Shown: positions 43,997 through 53,832 of the stretch, piece after piece | Position numbering within the stretch: position 1 is the first letter of the stretch | Layout: the number at the start of each line of letters is the position of its first letter | Source of the DNA: Robiginitomaculum sp. | Lineage (GTDB): Bacteria > Pseudomonadota > Alphaproteobacteria > Caulobacterales > Maricaulaceae | Direction of reading: 5' to 3' | DNA: 64,000 nucleotides | Assembly (NCBI GenBank): GCA_030949705.1 | Contig: JAUZSF010000026.1 | Location: 169,244 to 233,243, forward strand | The notes under the pieces: generated by a model | What the model was told of the DNA's origin: nothing | The model's database searches: none | The model's input: only the letters and a program-made list of their open reading frames with translations | Translations under genes and position numbers: made by a program

Positions 43997-45337
43997 ATGA
44001 CTGTTGAAGACAAAGAAGAATGCGAAGATATGCCTCTTGAAGAACCGGTAAAAAAAGAACCGCCCAAAGGCATGACCCGCATGACCTTGCAGGAGCTGAA
44101 GGAAAAAGACCCCAAGGATCTTTTGAAACTGGCAGAATCTCTGGAGATCGAAAACGCCTCCACCATGCGTAAGCAGGACATGATGTTCGCCATCCTGAAG
44201 GATCTGGCAGAACGGGGTGTGGAAATTCATGGCGGCGGGGTGCTGGAAACCCTGCAGGATGGATTTGGCTTTTTGCGCGCGCCGGAATCCAATTATCTGG
44301 CCGGACCGGACGATATTTATGTCAGTCCGTCGCAAATCAGGAAGCTGGGCCTGCGCACCGGTGATACGGTCGAGGGCGAAATTCGCAGCCCTCGGGACGG
44401 CGAACGCTATTTTGCGCTGGTCAAAACCCTGGCGATCAATTTTGAAGCGCCGGAAAAAGCCCGTCATAAAATTCTGTTCGATAACCTGACGCCGCTATAC
44501 CCCGAAGAACAAATGAAGATGGAAACCGAAGACCCGACGATCAAGGATCGCTCGGGCCGGGTTATCGACATTGTGGCGCCTTTGGGCAAGGGACAACGGG
44601 CCCTGATTGTGGCCCCGCCACGCACCGGGAAAACCGTTCTTTTGCAGAATATTGCTCACGCCATTGAGGCCAATCACCCGGAATGTTTCTTGATTGTGCT
44701 GCTGATTGATGAGCGCCCTGAAGAGGTGACCGACATGCAGCGCTCGGTTAAGGGCGAGGTGATTTCCTCGACCTTTGATGAGCCGGCCACCCGCCACGTA
44801 CAAGTGGCCGAAATGGTTATTGAAAAGGCCAAACGCCTGGTTGAACATGGTCGTGATGTGGTGATTTTGCTCGATTCCATCACCCGGCTTGGCCGCGCCT
44901 ATAATACCGTGGTGCCGTCCTCGGGCAAGGTGCTGACCGGCGGCGTGGATGCCAATGCCTTGCAGCGGCCGAAACGCTTTTTTGGGGCGGCCCGGAATAT
45001 CGAAAACGGTGGCTCGCTGAGCATTATCTCCACCGCCCTGGTGGAAACCGGATCGCGCATGGACGAAGTGATCTTTGAAGAGTTTAAAGGCACCGGCAAT
45101 TCGGAAATTGTGCTGGATCGCAAGGTTTCTGACAAACGGGTTTTCCCGGCCATCGATGTCACCAAGTCTGGCACCCGCAAGGAAGAATTGTTGGTACCCA
45201 AAGATGTATTGCAGAAAATGTTTGTGCTGCGCCGTATCCTTAATCCCATGGGGACCACCGATGCCATTGAATTCCTTTTGGAAAAACTGCGTCAAACCAA
45301 AAACAATGATGAGTTTTTCGAAAGCATGAATACTTAA
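43997..45337 (+). CDS. rho: Transcription termination factor Rho
   Basis: A 446-residue hexameric RNA helicase. The N-terminal RNA-binding cold-shock fold shows [19 protein letters not shown]; the ATPase shows [17 protein letters not shown] (Walker A), [12 protein letters not shown] (R-loop side) and [16 protein letters not shown] (Walker B). [10 protein letters not shown] and [17 protein letters not shown] close the core. The start is uncertain: ATG 43997 adds a short acidic leader before [14 protein letters not shown], where most family members begin. The 180-base leader after hemJ holds a palindrome and leaves room for autogenous control. Confidence 0.95.
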   Translation: MTVEDKEECEDMPLEEPVKKEPPKGMTRMTLQELKEKDPKDLLKLAESLEIENASTMRKQDMMFAILKDLAERGVEIHGGGVLETLQDGFGFLRAPESNYLAGPDDIYVSPSQIRKLGLRTGDTVEGEIRSPRDGERYFALVKTLAINFEAPEKARHKILFDNLTPLYPEEQMKMETEDPTIKDRSGRVIDIVAPLGKGQRALIVAPPRTGKTVLLQNIAHAIEANHPECFLIVLLIDERPEEVTDMQRSVKGEVISSTFDEPATRHVQVAEMVIEKAKRLVEHGRDVVILLDSITRLGRAYNTVVPSSGKVLTGGVDANALQRPKRFFGAARNIENGGSLSIISTALVETGSRMDEVIFEEFKGTGNSEIVLDRKVSDKRVFPAIDVTKSGTRKEELLVPKDVLQKMFVLRRILNPMGTTDAIEFLLEKLRQTKNNDEFFESMNT

Positions 45338-45357
45338 AACCACCACGGTAAGCCGCC

Positions 45358-45975
45358 ATGAGCCTTGTTTTATACCACGCGCGCCGCACCCGTTCGCTTC
45401 GTCCTTTATGGGTGATGGAGGAAATGGGTCTTGCTTATGAGTTAAAGTCACTGGCGTTTAAAATGGGGGCCACCGGCGGGGAAGAGTTTGCGCAAATCAA
45501 TCCGCTGCAAAAAGTGCCGGCCCTGGTTGATGATGGCCAAACAGTGCTCGAATCCGTGGCCATTATGGAATATCTGATGGGCCGCTATGGGCCTACAGAC
45601 CTATGCTGTGGACCAGAGGATCCGGAATATGGCCCCTATCTGCAATGGTTGCAGGCGGGTGAGTCGCATTTTGGCATGTATATGTCGCTATTCATTGGGC
45701 ATCGTTTGTTGTTGCCAGAAGAGCAGCGTAATCCCGACATTGCCAAGTGGGCGGCGGATAATCTGCAAAGCGCCTGTGCGCTGCTGGGTAACAGCTTGAA
45801 ACAGCAACACAGTATTCTGGATCGCGGGTTTTCCGCCGCTGATATTTCGGTGGGCTATGTTCTTTTTGTGATCGACATGATCGGCGCTCTGGAAGAAATT
45901 GCACCCAAAAATGTCCTGCAATACTGGGAAGGCCTCAAAGAGCGCCCCGCCTGGAAACGCGCCATTTCTCTTTAA
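45358..45975 (+). CDS. Glutathione S-transferase family protein
   Basis: A 205-residue GST. The N-terminal thioredoxin-like half reads LVLYHARRTRSLRPLWVMEE with the glutathione-site elements QKVPALVDDGQTVLESVAIMEYL; the C-terminal half is all-helical. It would conjugate or reduce electrophiles with glutathione. The class and substrate cannot be assigned. It lies 20 bases after rho on the same strand. Convergent with the dienelactone hydrolase, separated by a large inverted repeat. Confidence 0.9.
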   Translation: MSLVLYHARRTRSLRPLWVMEEMGLAYELKSLAFKMGATGGEEFAQINPLQKVPALVDDGQTVLESVAIMEYLMGRYGPTDLCCGPEDPEYGPYLQWLQAGESHFGMYMSLFIGHRLLLPEEQRNPDIAKWAADNLQSACALLGNSLKQQHSILDRGFSAADISVGYVLFVIDMIGALEEIAPKNVLQYWEGLKERPAWKRAISL

Positions 45976-45979
45976 GTTG

Positions 45980-46076
45980 CGGCTTAAACCCGCGGCGCCA
46001 GCCATACCCGGTATGACCCAAAGCCTCCCCCGGTGAAAAGCGGCAATACAGCATCGCGCCCAGCGGGTTTAAGCCG
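45980..46076. repeat. 14-bp inverted repeat between convergent genes
   Basis: CGGCTTAAACCCGC (45980-45993) is exactly inverted as GCGGGTTTAAGCCG (46063-46076) across 69 bases. GGCGC/GCGCC extends the stem inward with a two-base bulge, and CATACC-C-GGTATG (46003-46015) forms an inner hairpin. The right arm covers the hydrolase stop codon. It may act as a bidirectional terminator or be the remnant of a small mobile repeat. Confidence 0.6.
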
Positions 46077-46767
46077 AAAAAGCCGCCTTTAGAAAGACCA
46101 GCGAGCGTGCATTGGCCAGATCGGCATCTTCTTTGTGATAATGCGTGCCATCGGGGCGGGCAAAGGCATGATCCCGATCGGGATAGCGATATGTCTTGAC
46201 CAGAGGATGATTTTCAAAGGTTTTTATGATGCTTTCCTGTGCACTTGACGGCACAAATTCATCCTTGCCGGCAAGATGCAGCAAGAGTGGTTTGGTGATG
46301 TTTTTGGCTTCATCCAAATGCTGGTCTATGCCGACACCGTAATAAGAAACCGATACATCGGTGTCGGTTTGTGTAGCGGCCAGATAAGCCAGATTGCCAC
46401 CCAGGCAAAACCCCAATGTACCTACCTGACCATTACAGGCCGGGTGATTTCGCAAGGCAGTTATACTGGCAGCGATGTCGGTCATACCGGACGGGGTATC
46501 GAAAAGGCCGTAAAGTTCGAAGGCGCGCTTCATTTCCTCATCAGTTTTATCAGTAATATCGATGCCCGGTTCAATGCGCCAGAAAAGATCCGGACACAGC
46601 GCGCAATAGCCCTCGCTGGCCAGCCAGTCGCAAATCGCCCGCATGGAGGCATTAACGCCAAAAATTTCCTGTATTACCACAATGCCGGGTGCCGGGGTTT
46701 GTGATGGCAAGGCCAGATAACCGGTAAAGGTCCCGTCGGGGACTTGGATTTGAAAAGTATTAGACAT
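46069..46767 (-). CDS. Dienelactone hydrolase family protein
   Basis: A 232-residue alpha/beta-hydrolase of the carboxymethylenebutenolidase type. The nucleophile is Cys121 in LGFCLGGNLAY, the acid the Asp in LAGKDEFVP and the base the His in DRDHAFARPDG. Residue Glu in VIQEIFGVN is the conserved switch residue. It would open lactone rings or cleave related esters. The ATG at 46767 gives the standard N-terminus; an upstream in-frame ATG is less likely. No catabolic partner genes are adjacent, so the substrate is open. Confidence 0.9.
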   Translation of the reverse strand: MSNTFQIQVPDGTFTGYLALPSQTPAPGIVVIQEIFGVNASMRAICDWLASEGYCALCPDLFWRIEPGIDITDKTDEEMKRAFELYGLFDTPSGMTDIAASITALRNHPACNGQVGTLGFCLGGNLAYLAATQTDTDVSVSYYGVGIDQHLDEAKNITKPLLLHLAGKDEFVPSSAQESIIKTFENHPLVKTYRYPDRDHAFARPDGTHYHKEDADLANARSLVFLKAAFSA

Positions 46768-46854
46768 GAAAGAACGCTGCCTCTTGATCAGGAAAGGGTG
46801 TAAAGACACATCTGTATGAATTAGAGTATCCGTATCAGTATGAAGGGAAACGCC

Positions 46855-47100
46855 ATGAAGGTCAAAATCGACATTTCCTGTAGCCCCGAAGAAGCCCGCG
46901 CCTTTTTTGGCCTGCCGGATGTACGCGCCTTGAACGAAACCCTGACGGAGGAAATGACCAAACGCCTGCAGGAAAACTTGTCCGAACTGTCCCCCGAAGC
47001 CATGATGGGTCAGTGGATGTCTCTGGGAGGTAAAATGGGTGAACAGTTTATGGGCCTGATGTCGGGCATGGTAAAAGGCGAGCCGACCGATAAATCGTGA
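46855..47100 (+). CDS. DUF6489 family small protein
   Basis: An 81-residue amphipathic protein, MKVKIDISCSPEEARAFFG and a helix with many methionines (PEAMMGQWMSLGGKMGEQFMGLM), ending in a short polar tail. This is the DUF6489-type protein, of unknown function, found between rho and mnmE in many Alphaproteobacteria. AAGGG lies seven bases before ATG 46855, supporting it over the ATG at 46840. Its stop overlaps the GTG of mnmE, so translation is coupled. Confidence 0.8.
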   Translation: MKVKIDISCSPEEARAFFGLPDVRALNETLTEEMTKRLQENLSELSPEAMMGQWMSLGGKMGEQFMGLMSGMVKGEPTDKS

Positions 47101-48455
47101 ACGTCAACCGACCCACCATCTTTGCGCTGGCCACCCCGCCCGGTAAATCCGGGTTGGCGGTTATGCGTGTCAGTGGCACAAAGGCAGGCGTCATGCTATC
47201 CGCTCTGACACGGGGAAAGCCTTGCTCGGAACGCATGGCAACACTTTGTAATTTATACGAAAAAAATATCGACAAGCCCTTCGATCAGGCACTGGTGCTC
47301 TGGTTCAAAGGGCCGGCCAGCTTTACCGGTGAAGATGTGTTCGAACTGCATCTGCATGGTGGTCCGGCCATTATAGAGGCGGCGAGCGAGGCGTTATCAT
47401 CCCTGGGCGCAGAACCGGCCGGGCCGGGGGCCTTTACCCGGCGCGCCTTTGAAAATGCCAAGCTGGACCTGGTGCAGGCTGAGGCAGTGGCCGACCTTAT
47501 CGATGCGCAAACCCGCGGCCAGTTGGAACAGGCGCAAAGACAGCTAAGGGGCGATCTGGGCGCATTATATGGCGCGTGGCGCGAAGACCTGACCATGATC
47601 CGTGCACAGGTTGAGGCCTGTATCGACTTTCCCGAAGAAGACGATGTGATGGAGGACGCGCTGGCGGCGCTGGGGCCAAAGGTTTCAACCCTGATGACGC
47701 AAATCGATGCGCATTTACAGGACCATCATCGCGGTGAGCGGGTGCGCGAAGGCCTGCGGATCGCGCTGATTGGCAAGGTCAATGCGGGCAAATCAACCTT
47801 GATGAACCGCCTGGCCGGTGAAGAGGCCGCCATTGTTTCGGACGAGCCGGGCACCACCCGCGATGTGGTGCGGATGCGGCTTGATCTGGGCGGCTTTCTG
47901 GTCGAGTTGGCCGATACGGCGGGCCTGCGTATTTCGGACCAGAGCATTGAAATTGAGGGCATTAAACGGGCCAAACAGGCGGCCAAGGATGCTGATATTC
48001 GCATTCTGGTTATCGATGCTTCGGCCTCCGAAAGTATTGAAGATGATGTCCAATCGCTGCTGCGTGAAGGCGATGTGGTCGTCTATAACAAGAGCGATAT
48101 ATCAGAGGCGCAAGCCGTGCCGGCGAACGATGATTTTCCGGTAAATGTTTCCGTTCATATCCTGTCTGCGCGCGAAGGCAAAGGCGTGGATGAATTCTTG
48201 AAAGCATTGGAAGCACGGGTGGTTTCGCTCTTGGGGGCGCAGGAAAGCCCCAGCCTGACCCGCGCCCGCCATCGCCTGGCACTGAAAGATACCAAGCGCG
48301 CTTTGGCATTATGCATGGATCGCCTGAAGGACAGCCCGGAATTGGCGGGCGAACATTTGCGCGAGGCCGCGGCGGCGCTGGGACAAATTACCGGCGAGGC
48401 CGGTACCGAAGAGGTGTTGGGCAAAATCTTCAGCGCCTTTTGTATTGGTAAATAG
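47097..48455 (+). CDS. mnmE: tRNA modification GTPase MnmE
   Basis: A 452-residue GTPase that with MnmG installs the cmnm5 or nm5 group on U34 of tRNAs. The N-terminal tetrahydrofolate domain starts PTIFALATPPGKSGLAVMRVSG; the G domain shows GKVNAGKSTLMN, DEPGTTRD, DTAGLR and NKSD; the last residues FCIGK carry the conserved catalytic cysteine. It starts with GTG overlapping the previous stop. It precedes mnmG, with a parS site between them. Confidence 0.97.
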   Translation: MNVNRPTIFALATPPGKSGLAVMRVSGTKAGVMLSALTRGKPCSERMATLCNLYEKNIDKPFDQALVLWFKGPASFTGEDVFELHLHGGPAIIEAASEALSSLGAEPAGPGAFTRRAFENAKLDLVQAEAVADLIDAQTRGQLEQAQRQLRGDLGALYGAWREDLTMIRAQVEACIDFPEEDDVMEDALAALGPKVSTLMTQIDAHLQDHHRGERVREGLRIALIGKVNAGKSTLMNRLAGEEAAIVSDEPGTTRDVVRMRLDLGGFLVELADTAGLRISDQSIEIEGIKRAKQAAKDADIRILVIDASASESIEDDVQSLLREGDVVVYNKSDISEAQAVPANDDFPVNVSVHILSAREGKGVDEFLKALEARVVSLLGAQESPSLTRARHRLALKDTKRALALCMDRLKDSPELAGEHLREAAAALGQITGEAGTEEVLGKIFSAFCIGK

Positions 48456-48475
48456 GGCCAAGCATCGGCAGGCTA

Positions 48476-48491
48476 TGTTTCACGTGAAACA
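48476..48491. promoter_or_regulatory. parS centromere site 1
   Basis: TGTTTCACGTGAAACA, the exact 16-bp ParB-binding palindrome, lies in the gap between mnmE and mnmG about 3.4 kb upstream of parB. It nucleates ParB clamps for origin segregation. Confidence 0.97.
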
Positions 48492-48540
48492 ATGTGCATG
48501 ATGGTGGTCCAAAGATTCGACATTTGAAGTCGATAGGGTT

Positions 48541-50451
48541 ATGCAGCGCGCCTTGGAAAATGATGGCCCCAATATGGAAAACACGAATAAAATCTGGGAT
48601 GTGATTGTCATTGGTGGCGGTCATGCGGGCTGTGAAGCGGCCGCCGCCGCGGCGCGCCTGGGGGCATCCACGCTGTTGATCAGTCCCAGCCGTGATAATT
48701 TTGGCCAAATGTCGTGCAATCCGGCCATTGGTGGCATTGGCAAAGGGCATTTGGTGCGCGAAGTGGATGCGCTGGATGGCCTGATGGGCAAGGCGGCAGA
48801 TGCCTCGGGTATACAGTTTCGCCTGCTTAATCGCAGCAAGGGCCCGGCCGTGCAGGGACCGCGCACCCAATCGGACCGTAAACTTTATCAAGCCGCCATG
48901 GCCAAGCTGATTGCGGAACAAGAAGGGCTGAGCATTTGTGAAGACCGGGTCGAAGATATAGAGATCAGAAACAATGAAGTTGGGGCCGTCTTGTGCGCCA
49001 GCGGCGCGCGATATGCGTGCGCTGCCCTGGTGCTGACTACCGGCACCTTCTTAAACGGTGTTATTCACCGCGGTGCAGAGCAAGAGGCGGCGGGCCGTTA
49101 TGGCGAGGCACCGTCCATTGGTCTGGCAAAAACTCTGGCGGCACTGCACTTGCCCATGGGCCGCCTAAAAACCGGCACGCCGGCCCGGTTGGAGAAAGAC
49201 AGCATAGACTGGGATGCGCTGGAAATGCAGGCGGCGGACGAACATCCGGTGCCGCTATCCTTTATGACCGAAGCGATCACCGTGCCGCAAATCGCCTGTG
49301 GGATTAGCTGGACTAATCCCCAAACCCACAAGATTATTGCTGATAACCTTGCTCTTTCGGCCATGCATGCGGGCAATATTAGCGGTACGGGCCCGCGCTA
49401 TTGCCCCTCGATTGAGGATAAAATCTCCCGCTTTGCCGACAAGTCCGGCCACCAGGTGTTTTTAGAACCCGAAGGACTGGACAGTCCGCTGGTTTACCCC
49501 AACGGCATTTCCACCTCTCTGCCGGCTGAGGTGCAGGATCAGTTTTTACGCACTATGGACGGCATGAAAAACGTACGGGTGCATCGTTATGGCTATGCCA
49601 TTGAATATGACTATGTGGACCCGCGGGCCTTAAAGGCCAGCCTGCAGGTAAAATCGGTTGCCGGGCTTTATCTGGCCGGACAGATCAATGGCACCACCGG
49701 TTATGAAGAGGCCGCGGCGCAAGGTCTGCTTGCCGGTCTGAATGCAGCGCTTTATGCCGGAGGATCGCCCGCCTTTGTGCCCGATCGCAGCGAGGCATAT
49801 CTGGGGGTAATGGTGGATGATTTGACCAGTCACGGGGTTAGTGAGCCCTATCGCATGTACACCTCGCGTGCCGAATATCGTCTCAGTCTGCGGGCCGATA
49901 ATGCGGATCAGCGGCTGACGCCCATGGGGCTGGTGCTGGGATGTATTGGCAAAGAACGCCAAACCGCCTTTGAACATAAAAGCAAAGCCCTAAACGCGGC
50001 GCGTACCTTGGCCAGGCAGTGCCAGAAAACCCCGCAGGAGCTGGCAAAGGTTGGCATCAAGGTCAATCAGGACGGGGCGCGGCGCACACCCTTGGACATT
50101 TTGGCCTATCCGGACAAGGGTTGGGATGATGTGATCCGGGCCTGGCCATCCATGGGGTCGATTGATCCGAAAATAGCCGAACAACTGGCCATTGATGCCC
50201 GCTATGCCGGCTATCTGGAACGCCAGCAACGGGACGTAAAACGTTTTAAACGCGAAGAGCATCAGCGCCTGCCCGAAGGCATTGATTATCGCCAGATATC
50301 CGGGCTTTCCAATGAGGCCAAGGAAAAGCTGATCCAGGCCCAGCCGGAAACCCTTGGTCAGGCGGGTCGTCTGGAAGGGGTTTCACCCGGGGCCATTGCG
50401 CTTTTGTCGCATTATGTAAAACGCACCAATCAGCAAAAAGCGCGGGCCTGA
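48541..50451 (+). CDS. mnmG: tRNA uridine-5-carboxymethylaminomethyl(34) synthesis enzyme MnmG
   Basis: A flavoprotein of about 636 residues, FAD site [22 protein letters not shown], with the conserved [36 protein letters not shown], the NGISTSLP region, and [22 protein letters not shown]. It works with MnmE. ATG 48541 is used; ATG 48574 ([10 protein letters not shown]) is an equally plausible start just before the FAD motif. It is followed by rsmG after seven bases. Confidence 0.96.
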   Translation: MQRALENDGPNMENTNKIWDVIVIGGGHAGCEAAAAAARLGASTLLISPSRDNFGQMSCNPAIGGIGKGHLVREVDALDGLMGKAADASGIQFRLLNRSKGPAVQGPRTQSDRKLYQAAMAKLIAEQEGLSICEDRVEDIEIRNNEVGAVLCASGARYACAALVLTTGTFLNGVIHRGAEQEAAGRYGEAPSIGLAKTLAALHLPMGRLKTGTPARLEKDSIDWDALEMQAADEHPVPLSFMTEAITVPQIACGISWTNPQTHKIIADNLALSAMHAGNISGTGPRYCPSIEDKISRFADKSGHQVFLEPEGLDSPLVYPNGISTSLPAEVQDQFLRTMDGMKNVRVHRYGYAIEYDYVDPRALKASLQVKSVAGLYLAGQINGTTGYEEAAAQGLLAGLNAALYAGGSPAFVPDRSEAYLGVMVDDLTSHGVSEPYRMYTSRAEYRLSLRADNADQRLTPMGLVLGCIGKERQTAFEHKSKALNAARTLARQCQKTPQELAKVGIKVNQDGARRTPLDILAYPDKGWDDVIRAWPSMGSIDPKIAEQLAIDARYAGYLERQQRDVKRFKREEHQRLPEGIDYRQISGLSNEAKEKLIQAQPETLGQAGRLEGVSPGAIALLSHYVKRTNQQKARA

Positions 50452-50458
50452 GCGGGCC

Positions 50459-51103
50459 ATGTCGGATACCCAAATTCCAAACTCAAAAGGCCGCGATGAT
50501 TTTGCCCGCCAGATGGATGTTTCACGTGAAACACTGGCGCGGTTTTCTTGCTGGCATGAGCTTTTGTGTAAATGGTCCAAAAAAATCAACCTGGTGGCGC
50601 CGGGCACCTTGCCCGCCTTTTGGACCCGCCATGCCTTGGACAGCGCCCAATTGGCCGCACTTGTACCCAAAGAGGTCAAAAGGTTGATCGACCTTGGTTC
50701 CGGCGCGGGGTTTCCCGGCCTGGCCATCGCGCTGATGCGCATGGAAAACGACCCGGTGCATGTAACTCTGGTAGAATCAAATGCCAAAAAGGCAGCCTTT
50801 TTGCGGGTTTGTATCGAGGAAACCGGCGCACCGGCCGAAGTGATCTGTGCCCGCTCTGAATCATTGCCCCCACAGGTCTATGATGTCATAACGGCCAGAG
50901 CGTTGGCGCCATTACCACGATTGCTGGCCCTGAGTGCGCCCTTTGTCGGGCCACAAACCGTGCAATTGTTTCCCAAGGGCGCCGAGGTAAAAACAGAAAT
51001 AAGCGAAGCGTGTAAAGACTGGACGCTGGCCTATGAAACCATACCAAGCATGACGGAAAAGGCCGCCAGTATTTTGAAAATCAGGAAAGCCCATCGTGTC
51101 TAA
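50459..51103 (+). CDS. rsmG: 16S rRNA (guanine527-N7)-methyltransferase RsmG
   Basis: A 214-residue SAM-dependent methyltransferase (GidB) modifying G527 of 16S rRNA; loss gives low-level streptomycin resistance in other bacteria. The SAM site is DLGSGAGFPGLAIAL, and KKINLVAPG and ITARALAPLPRLL are typical. A parS palindrome lies inside its 5' region and is translated as DVSRET. Its end overlaps the GTG start of parA. Confidence 0.96.
   Translation: MSDTQIPNSKGRDDFARQMDVSRETLARFSCWHELLCKWSKKINLVAPGTLPAFWTRHALDSAQLAALVPKEVKRLIDLGSGAGFPGLAIALMRMENDPVHVTLVESNAKKAAFLRVCIEETGAPAEVICARSESLPPQVYDVITARALAPLPRLLALSAPFVGPQTVQLFPKGAEVKTEISEACKDWTLAYETIPSMTEKAASILKIRKAHRV
50518..50533. promoter_or_regulatory. 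parS centromere site 2, inside rsmG
   Basis: A second exact TGTTTCACGTGAAACA, lying within the rsmG coding sequence. The two sites are about 2 kb apart, close to parAB and about 7-9.5 kb from the origin interval. Confidence 0.97.
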
Positions 51104-51899
51104 TTCGCCAACAGGTCTTCGCATTATTGCCGTTGCCAACCAAAAGGGCGGGGTGGGTAAAACCACCACCACGATCAACCTGGCTACGGCCCTGTGTGCC
51201 ATTGGCAAAAAAACCCTGATTTTGGATCTGGACCCCCAGGGCAATGCCTCTACCGGCCTGGGGGTGGGCCATGCAGAGCGCCACACCACCACCTATGACG
51301 TGGTGGTCGGCAAGGTGCCGCTATTAAAATCCATTATCCATACCAAGGTGCCGGGACTTCATATTGCGCCTGCCGAGGCCGATCTGGCCGGGGCAGAGCT
51401 GGAGCTGGCCAATGTTTCGCGGCGTTCGCACCGGCTTAAAGACGCGCTGGAAGATTTGAAGAAAAACAGCAATTATGAATATGTGCTGATTGATTGCCCG
51501 CCCTCGCTAAACGTGCTGACGGTCAATGCCCTGACGGCCGCCGATGCCTTGCTGGTGCCTTTGCAATGCGAGTTTTTTGCCCTGGAAGGACTCAGCCAGC
51601 TTTTGCGCACCGTGGATCTGGTCAAGGTTAATCTTAACCCCCGCCTGGAAATCCAGGGGCTGGTGCTGACCATGTATGATCCGCGCAATAATTTATCCAA
51701 ACAGGTGTCCGAAGATGTGCGCAAGCATTTTGGGGACAAGGTTTATGAAACCGTGATTCCGCGCAATGTCCGGGTTTCCGAAGCGCCGTCCTATGGCAAG
51801 CCAGCCCTGATTTATGATCATATGTGTGCCGGCAGTCAGGCCTATATGAAACTGGCCAGCGAAGTAATCCGCCGCGAAAATAAAGTGAGAGCATTATGA
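51096..51899 (+). CDS. parA: Chromosome partitioning ATPase ParA
   Basis: A 267-residue Walker-type ATPase that moves ParB-parS complexes. The deviant Walker A is KGGVGKTTTTINLATAL, with DLDPQGNASTGLGV and the VLIDCPPSLNVLTVNAL motif. It starts with a GTG overlapping the end of rsmG and its stop overlaps parB by ATGA. Confidence 0.97.
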   Translation: MSNSPTGLRIIAVANQKGGVGKTTTTINLATALCAIGKKTLILDLDPQGNASTGLGVGHAERHTTTYDVVVGKVPLLKSIIHTKVPGLHIAPAEADLAGAELELANVSRRSHRLKDALEDLKKNSNYEYVLIDCPPSLNVLTVNALTAADALLVPLQCEFFALEGLSQLLRTVDLVKVNLNPRLEIQGLVLTMYDPRNNLSKQVSEDVRKHFGDKVYETVIPRNVRVSEAPSYGKPALIYDHMCAGSQAYMKLASEVIRRENKVRAL

Positions 51900-52777
51900 G
51901 TGAGCATCCCAAGGGTCAACGATTAGGGCGCGGCCTGTCCGCTCTGCTGGGGGAAACGGAGCCGGCAGAAAATGTGGCGCCGAACATGAATCAGGACAAT
52001 CGCGTTCCCATTGAATCCCTAAGCCGCAATCCAGACCAGCCCCGGCGGCGCTTTGATGAAGAAGCCATGGAAGAGCTGGCGCGCTCGATTGCAGAAAAGG
52101 GGGTGTTGCAACCCATTATCGTTCGCCCCATTCCTGGCGGTGGCGGCTATCAGATCGTTGCCGGCGAGCGTCGTTGGCGCGCCGCTCAGCGGGCAGGTCT
52201 GCACGAAGTGCCCGTGGTGGCCCGGGATCTGTCTGATCGCGAAGTTATGGAAATTGCACTGGTGGAAAACATCCAGCGGACCGATTTGGACCCGATCGAA
52301 GAGGCCCGCGGGTTTTCGGTGCTGTCTGAACAGTTCAACCATACCCAGGAAGACATTGCCCGGGTGGTTGGTAAAAGCCGGGCTGCCATTGCCAACGCCA
52401 TTCGCCTGCTTGCTTTGCCTTCATCTGTACAGGAGATGATTTGCGATGGACGGCTAAGTGCCGGTCATGGACGCGCGTTGATTAACACCCCAAACCCCGA
52501 AGAAATGGCGGCCCGGGTCGCCGCTCAGGGCCTTAATGTCCGCCAGACCGAAGAATTGGCCCGCCAGGCCAGTGCCGCCCCGGAAACCAAAGGCCGGTCG
52601 AGCAAGCCTGCCCATGGTAAAGACCCCGATACACTGGCACTGGAAGAAGACCTGACCCGGCACCTGGGCTTGGCGGTGTCGATAAGTTCGCGCGCCAATG
52701 GCTCTGGCCAGTTACAGATTAATTTCAGCACGCTGGAACAGCTGGATGATTTGTGCCGACGTCTGACCCAGGACTGA
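51896..52777 (+). CDS. parB: Chromosome partitioning protein ParB
   Basis: A 293-residue CTP-binding DNA clamp. N-terminal RLGRGLSALLGE binds ParA; the CTP-binding GERRWRAAQRAG and ENIQRTDLDPIEEARGF motifs follow; the helix-turn-helix reads TQEDIARVVGKSRAAIANAIRLLALP. The C-terminal dimerisation region ends TLEQLDDLCRRL. It binds the two parS sites upstream. It is convergent with holA, 14 bases between the stops. Confidence 0.97.
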   Translation: MSEHPKGQRLGRGLSALLGETEPAENVAPNMNQDNRVPIESLSRNPDQPRRRFDEEAMEELARSIAEKGVLQPIIVRPIPGGGGYQIVAGERRWRAAQRAGLHEVPVVARDLSDREVMEIALVENIQRTDLDPIEEARGFSVLSEQFNHTQEDIARVVGKSRAAIANAIRLLALPSSVQEMICDGRLSAGHGRALINTPNPEEMAARVAAQGLNVRQTEELARQASAAPETKGRSSKPAHGKDPDTLALEEDLTRHLGLAVSISSRANGSGQLQINFSTLEQLDDLCRRLTQD

Positions 52778-52791
52778 TAAACTGAGTGAGT

Positions 52792-53832
52792 TTAAGGTTT
52801 GCCGGCACTGATTTTTATGACCAGTCGCGCCAGCAGATTATGAGGTTGGGCCCCGCTTCTTTTCATTGCCCGTTCGGTCGCCAGACAGTGTTCCAACACA
52901 CGTACCAGCGCCGGGGCCGGCCATTGGCCAAGCTGGCGTGAAAAACGCGATTGAAACGTGAAAAACACTGGCGGGCGCAGGCTTGCCATGGCTGATTTTA
53001 CATCACGGCCGGCTTCAATGGCTGTTTTGGCTTCGGCAAGACGCATAAAATGACGTTGCAAGGCCCGCAACAGGGCAATGGGGGATTGGCCGGCCTCGGT
53101 AGCACGGACCAGTTGCTGGTCTGCCTTTCTGGTATCGCTATCGGCAACAGCATAGGTAAAGGCATCAAGGTTTTGCGCCTGCGTGTCTGTTATAATGGCC
53201 ATAACATCTTCAATGTGAATCAGGCCGTCTTCGTTCTGGCTGGCATAAAGGGTGAGTTTGTTCAGCTCGCTATTGGCCAAAGCACGATCAGACGGCAAGC
53301 GGGCCAGTAAATGATCCAGGGCCCCATCGTCATATTGCAATTTATGGTGTTGCGCCATTTCCATGGCCTGTTCACGCAAATCAGCCAAGCCCGGGGCATA
53401 ACAGGGAATGGCCATGGCCAGGGTTTTGTCCTGTTCTATTGATTTGCGCAAAGCCGATCGGGGGCTGAGATCCCCAGCCTCGATCAGCAACAGGGCGGCG
53501 GGCGTGATTTCTTTGGCGCTTAAGGCGTCTAGCAGGTCTTTAACCGCCTTGGCTGATTGATCGGCACTGGTTTTTAGGCGAACCACCCGTTTGCCACCAC
53601 CCAGTGCCATGGCACAGACGCTATCCTGTAAAATGGCCGGGTCTGATTTTACATCGGACTGGCTAAGGCCCGTTTGGGCAAAGGGTCCTGCATCCTTGCC
53701 AAGATAAGAGGTTTCCAGCGTTTGGGCGCGCTCTGCCACCAGACCGTGATCGGGGCCATAAAGAAGGATAACAGGAATGGCTGGATCGGGGTTTTTAATA
53801 AACCGGTTTATGTTTGCGCCAGAGAGTTTCAA
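52792..53832 (-). CDS. holA: DNA polymerase III delta subunit
   Basis: A 346-residue clamp-loader subunit. It has the LLYGPDHGLVAERAQTL segment, the AAA-like N-terminal region, the ALANSELNKLTLYA helix and the C-terminal LLRALQRHFMRLAEAKTAIE. It is last in the DUF3576-leuS-lptE-holA transcript and overlaps lptE by four bases (ATG overlapping TGA). Confidence 0.94.
   Translation of the reverse strand: MKLSGANINRFIKNPDPAIPVILLYGPDHGLVAERAQTLETSYLGKDAGPFAQTGLSQSDVKSDPAILQDSVCAMALGGGKRVVRLKTSADQSAKAVKDLLDALSAKEITPAALLLIEAGDLSPRSALRKSIEQDKTLAMAIPCYAPGLADLREQAMEMAQHHKLQYDDGALDHLLARLPSDRALANSELNKLTLYASQNEDGLIHIEDVMAIITDTQAQNLDAFTYAVADSDTRKADQQLVRATEAGQSPIALLRALQRHFMRLAEAKTAIEAGRDVKSAMASLRPPVFFTFQSRFSRQLGQWPAPALVRVLEHCLATERAMKRSGAQPHNLLARLVIKISAGKP

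Noticed and set aside
40958-45337. dnaA gene next to the origin
   Set aside because: No DnaA ATPase or helix-turn-helix signature in the window; the gene must lie elsewhere.
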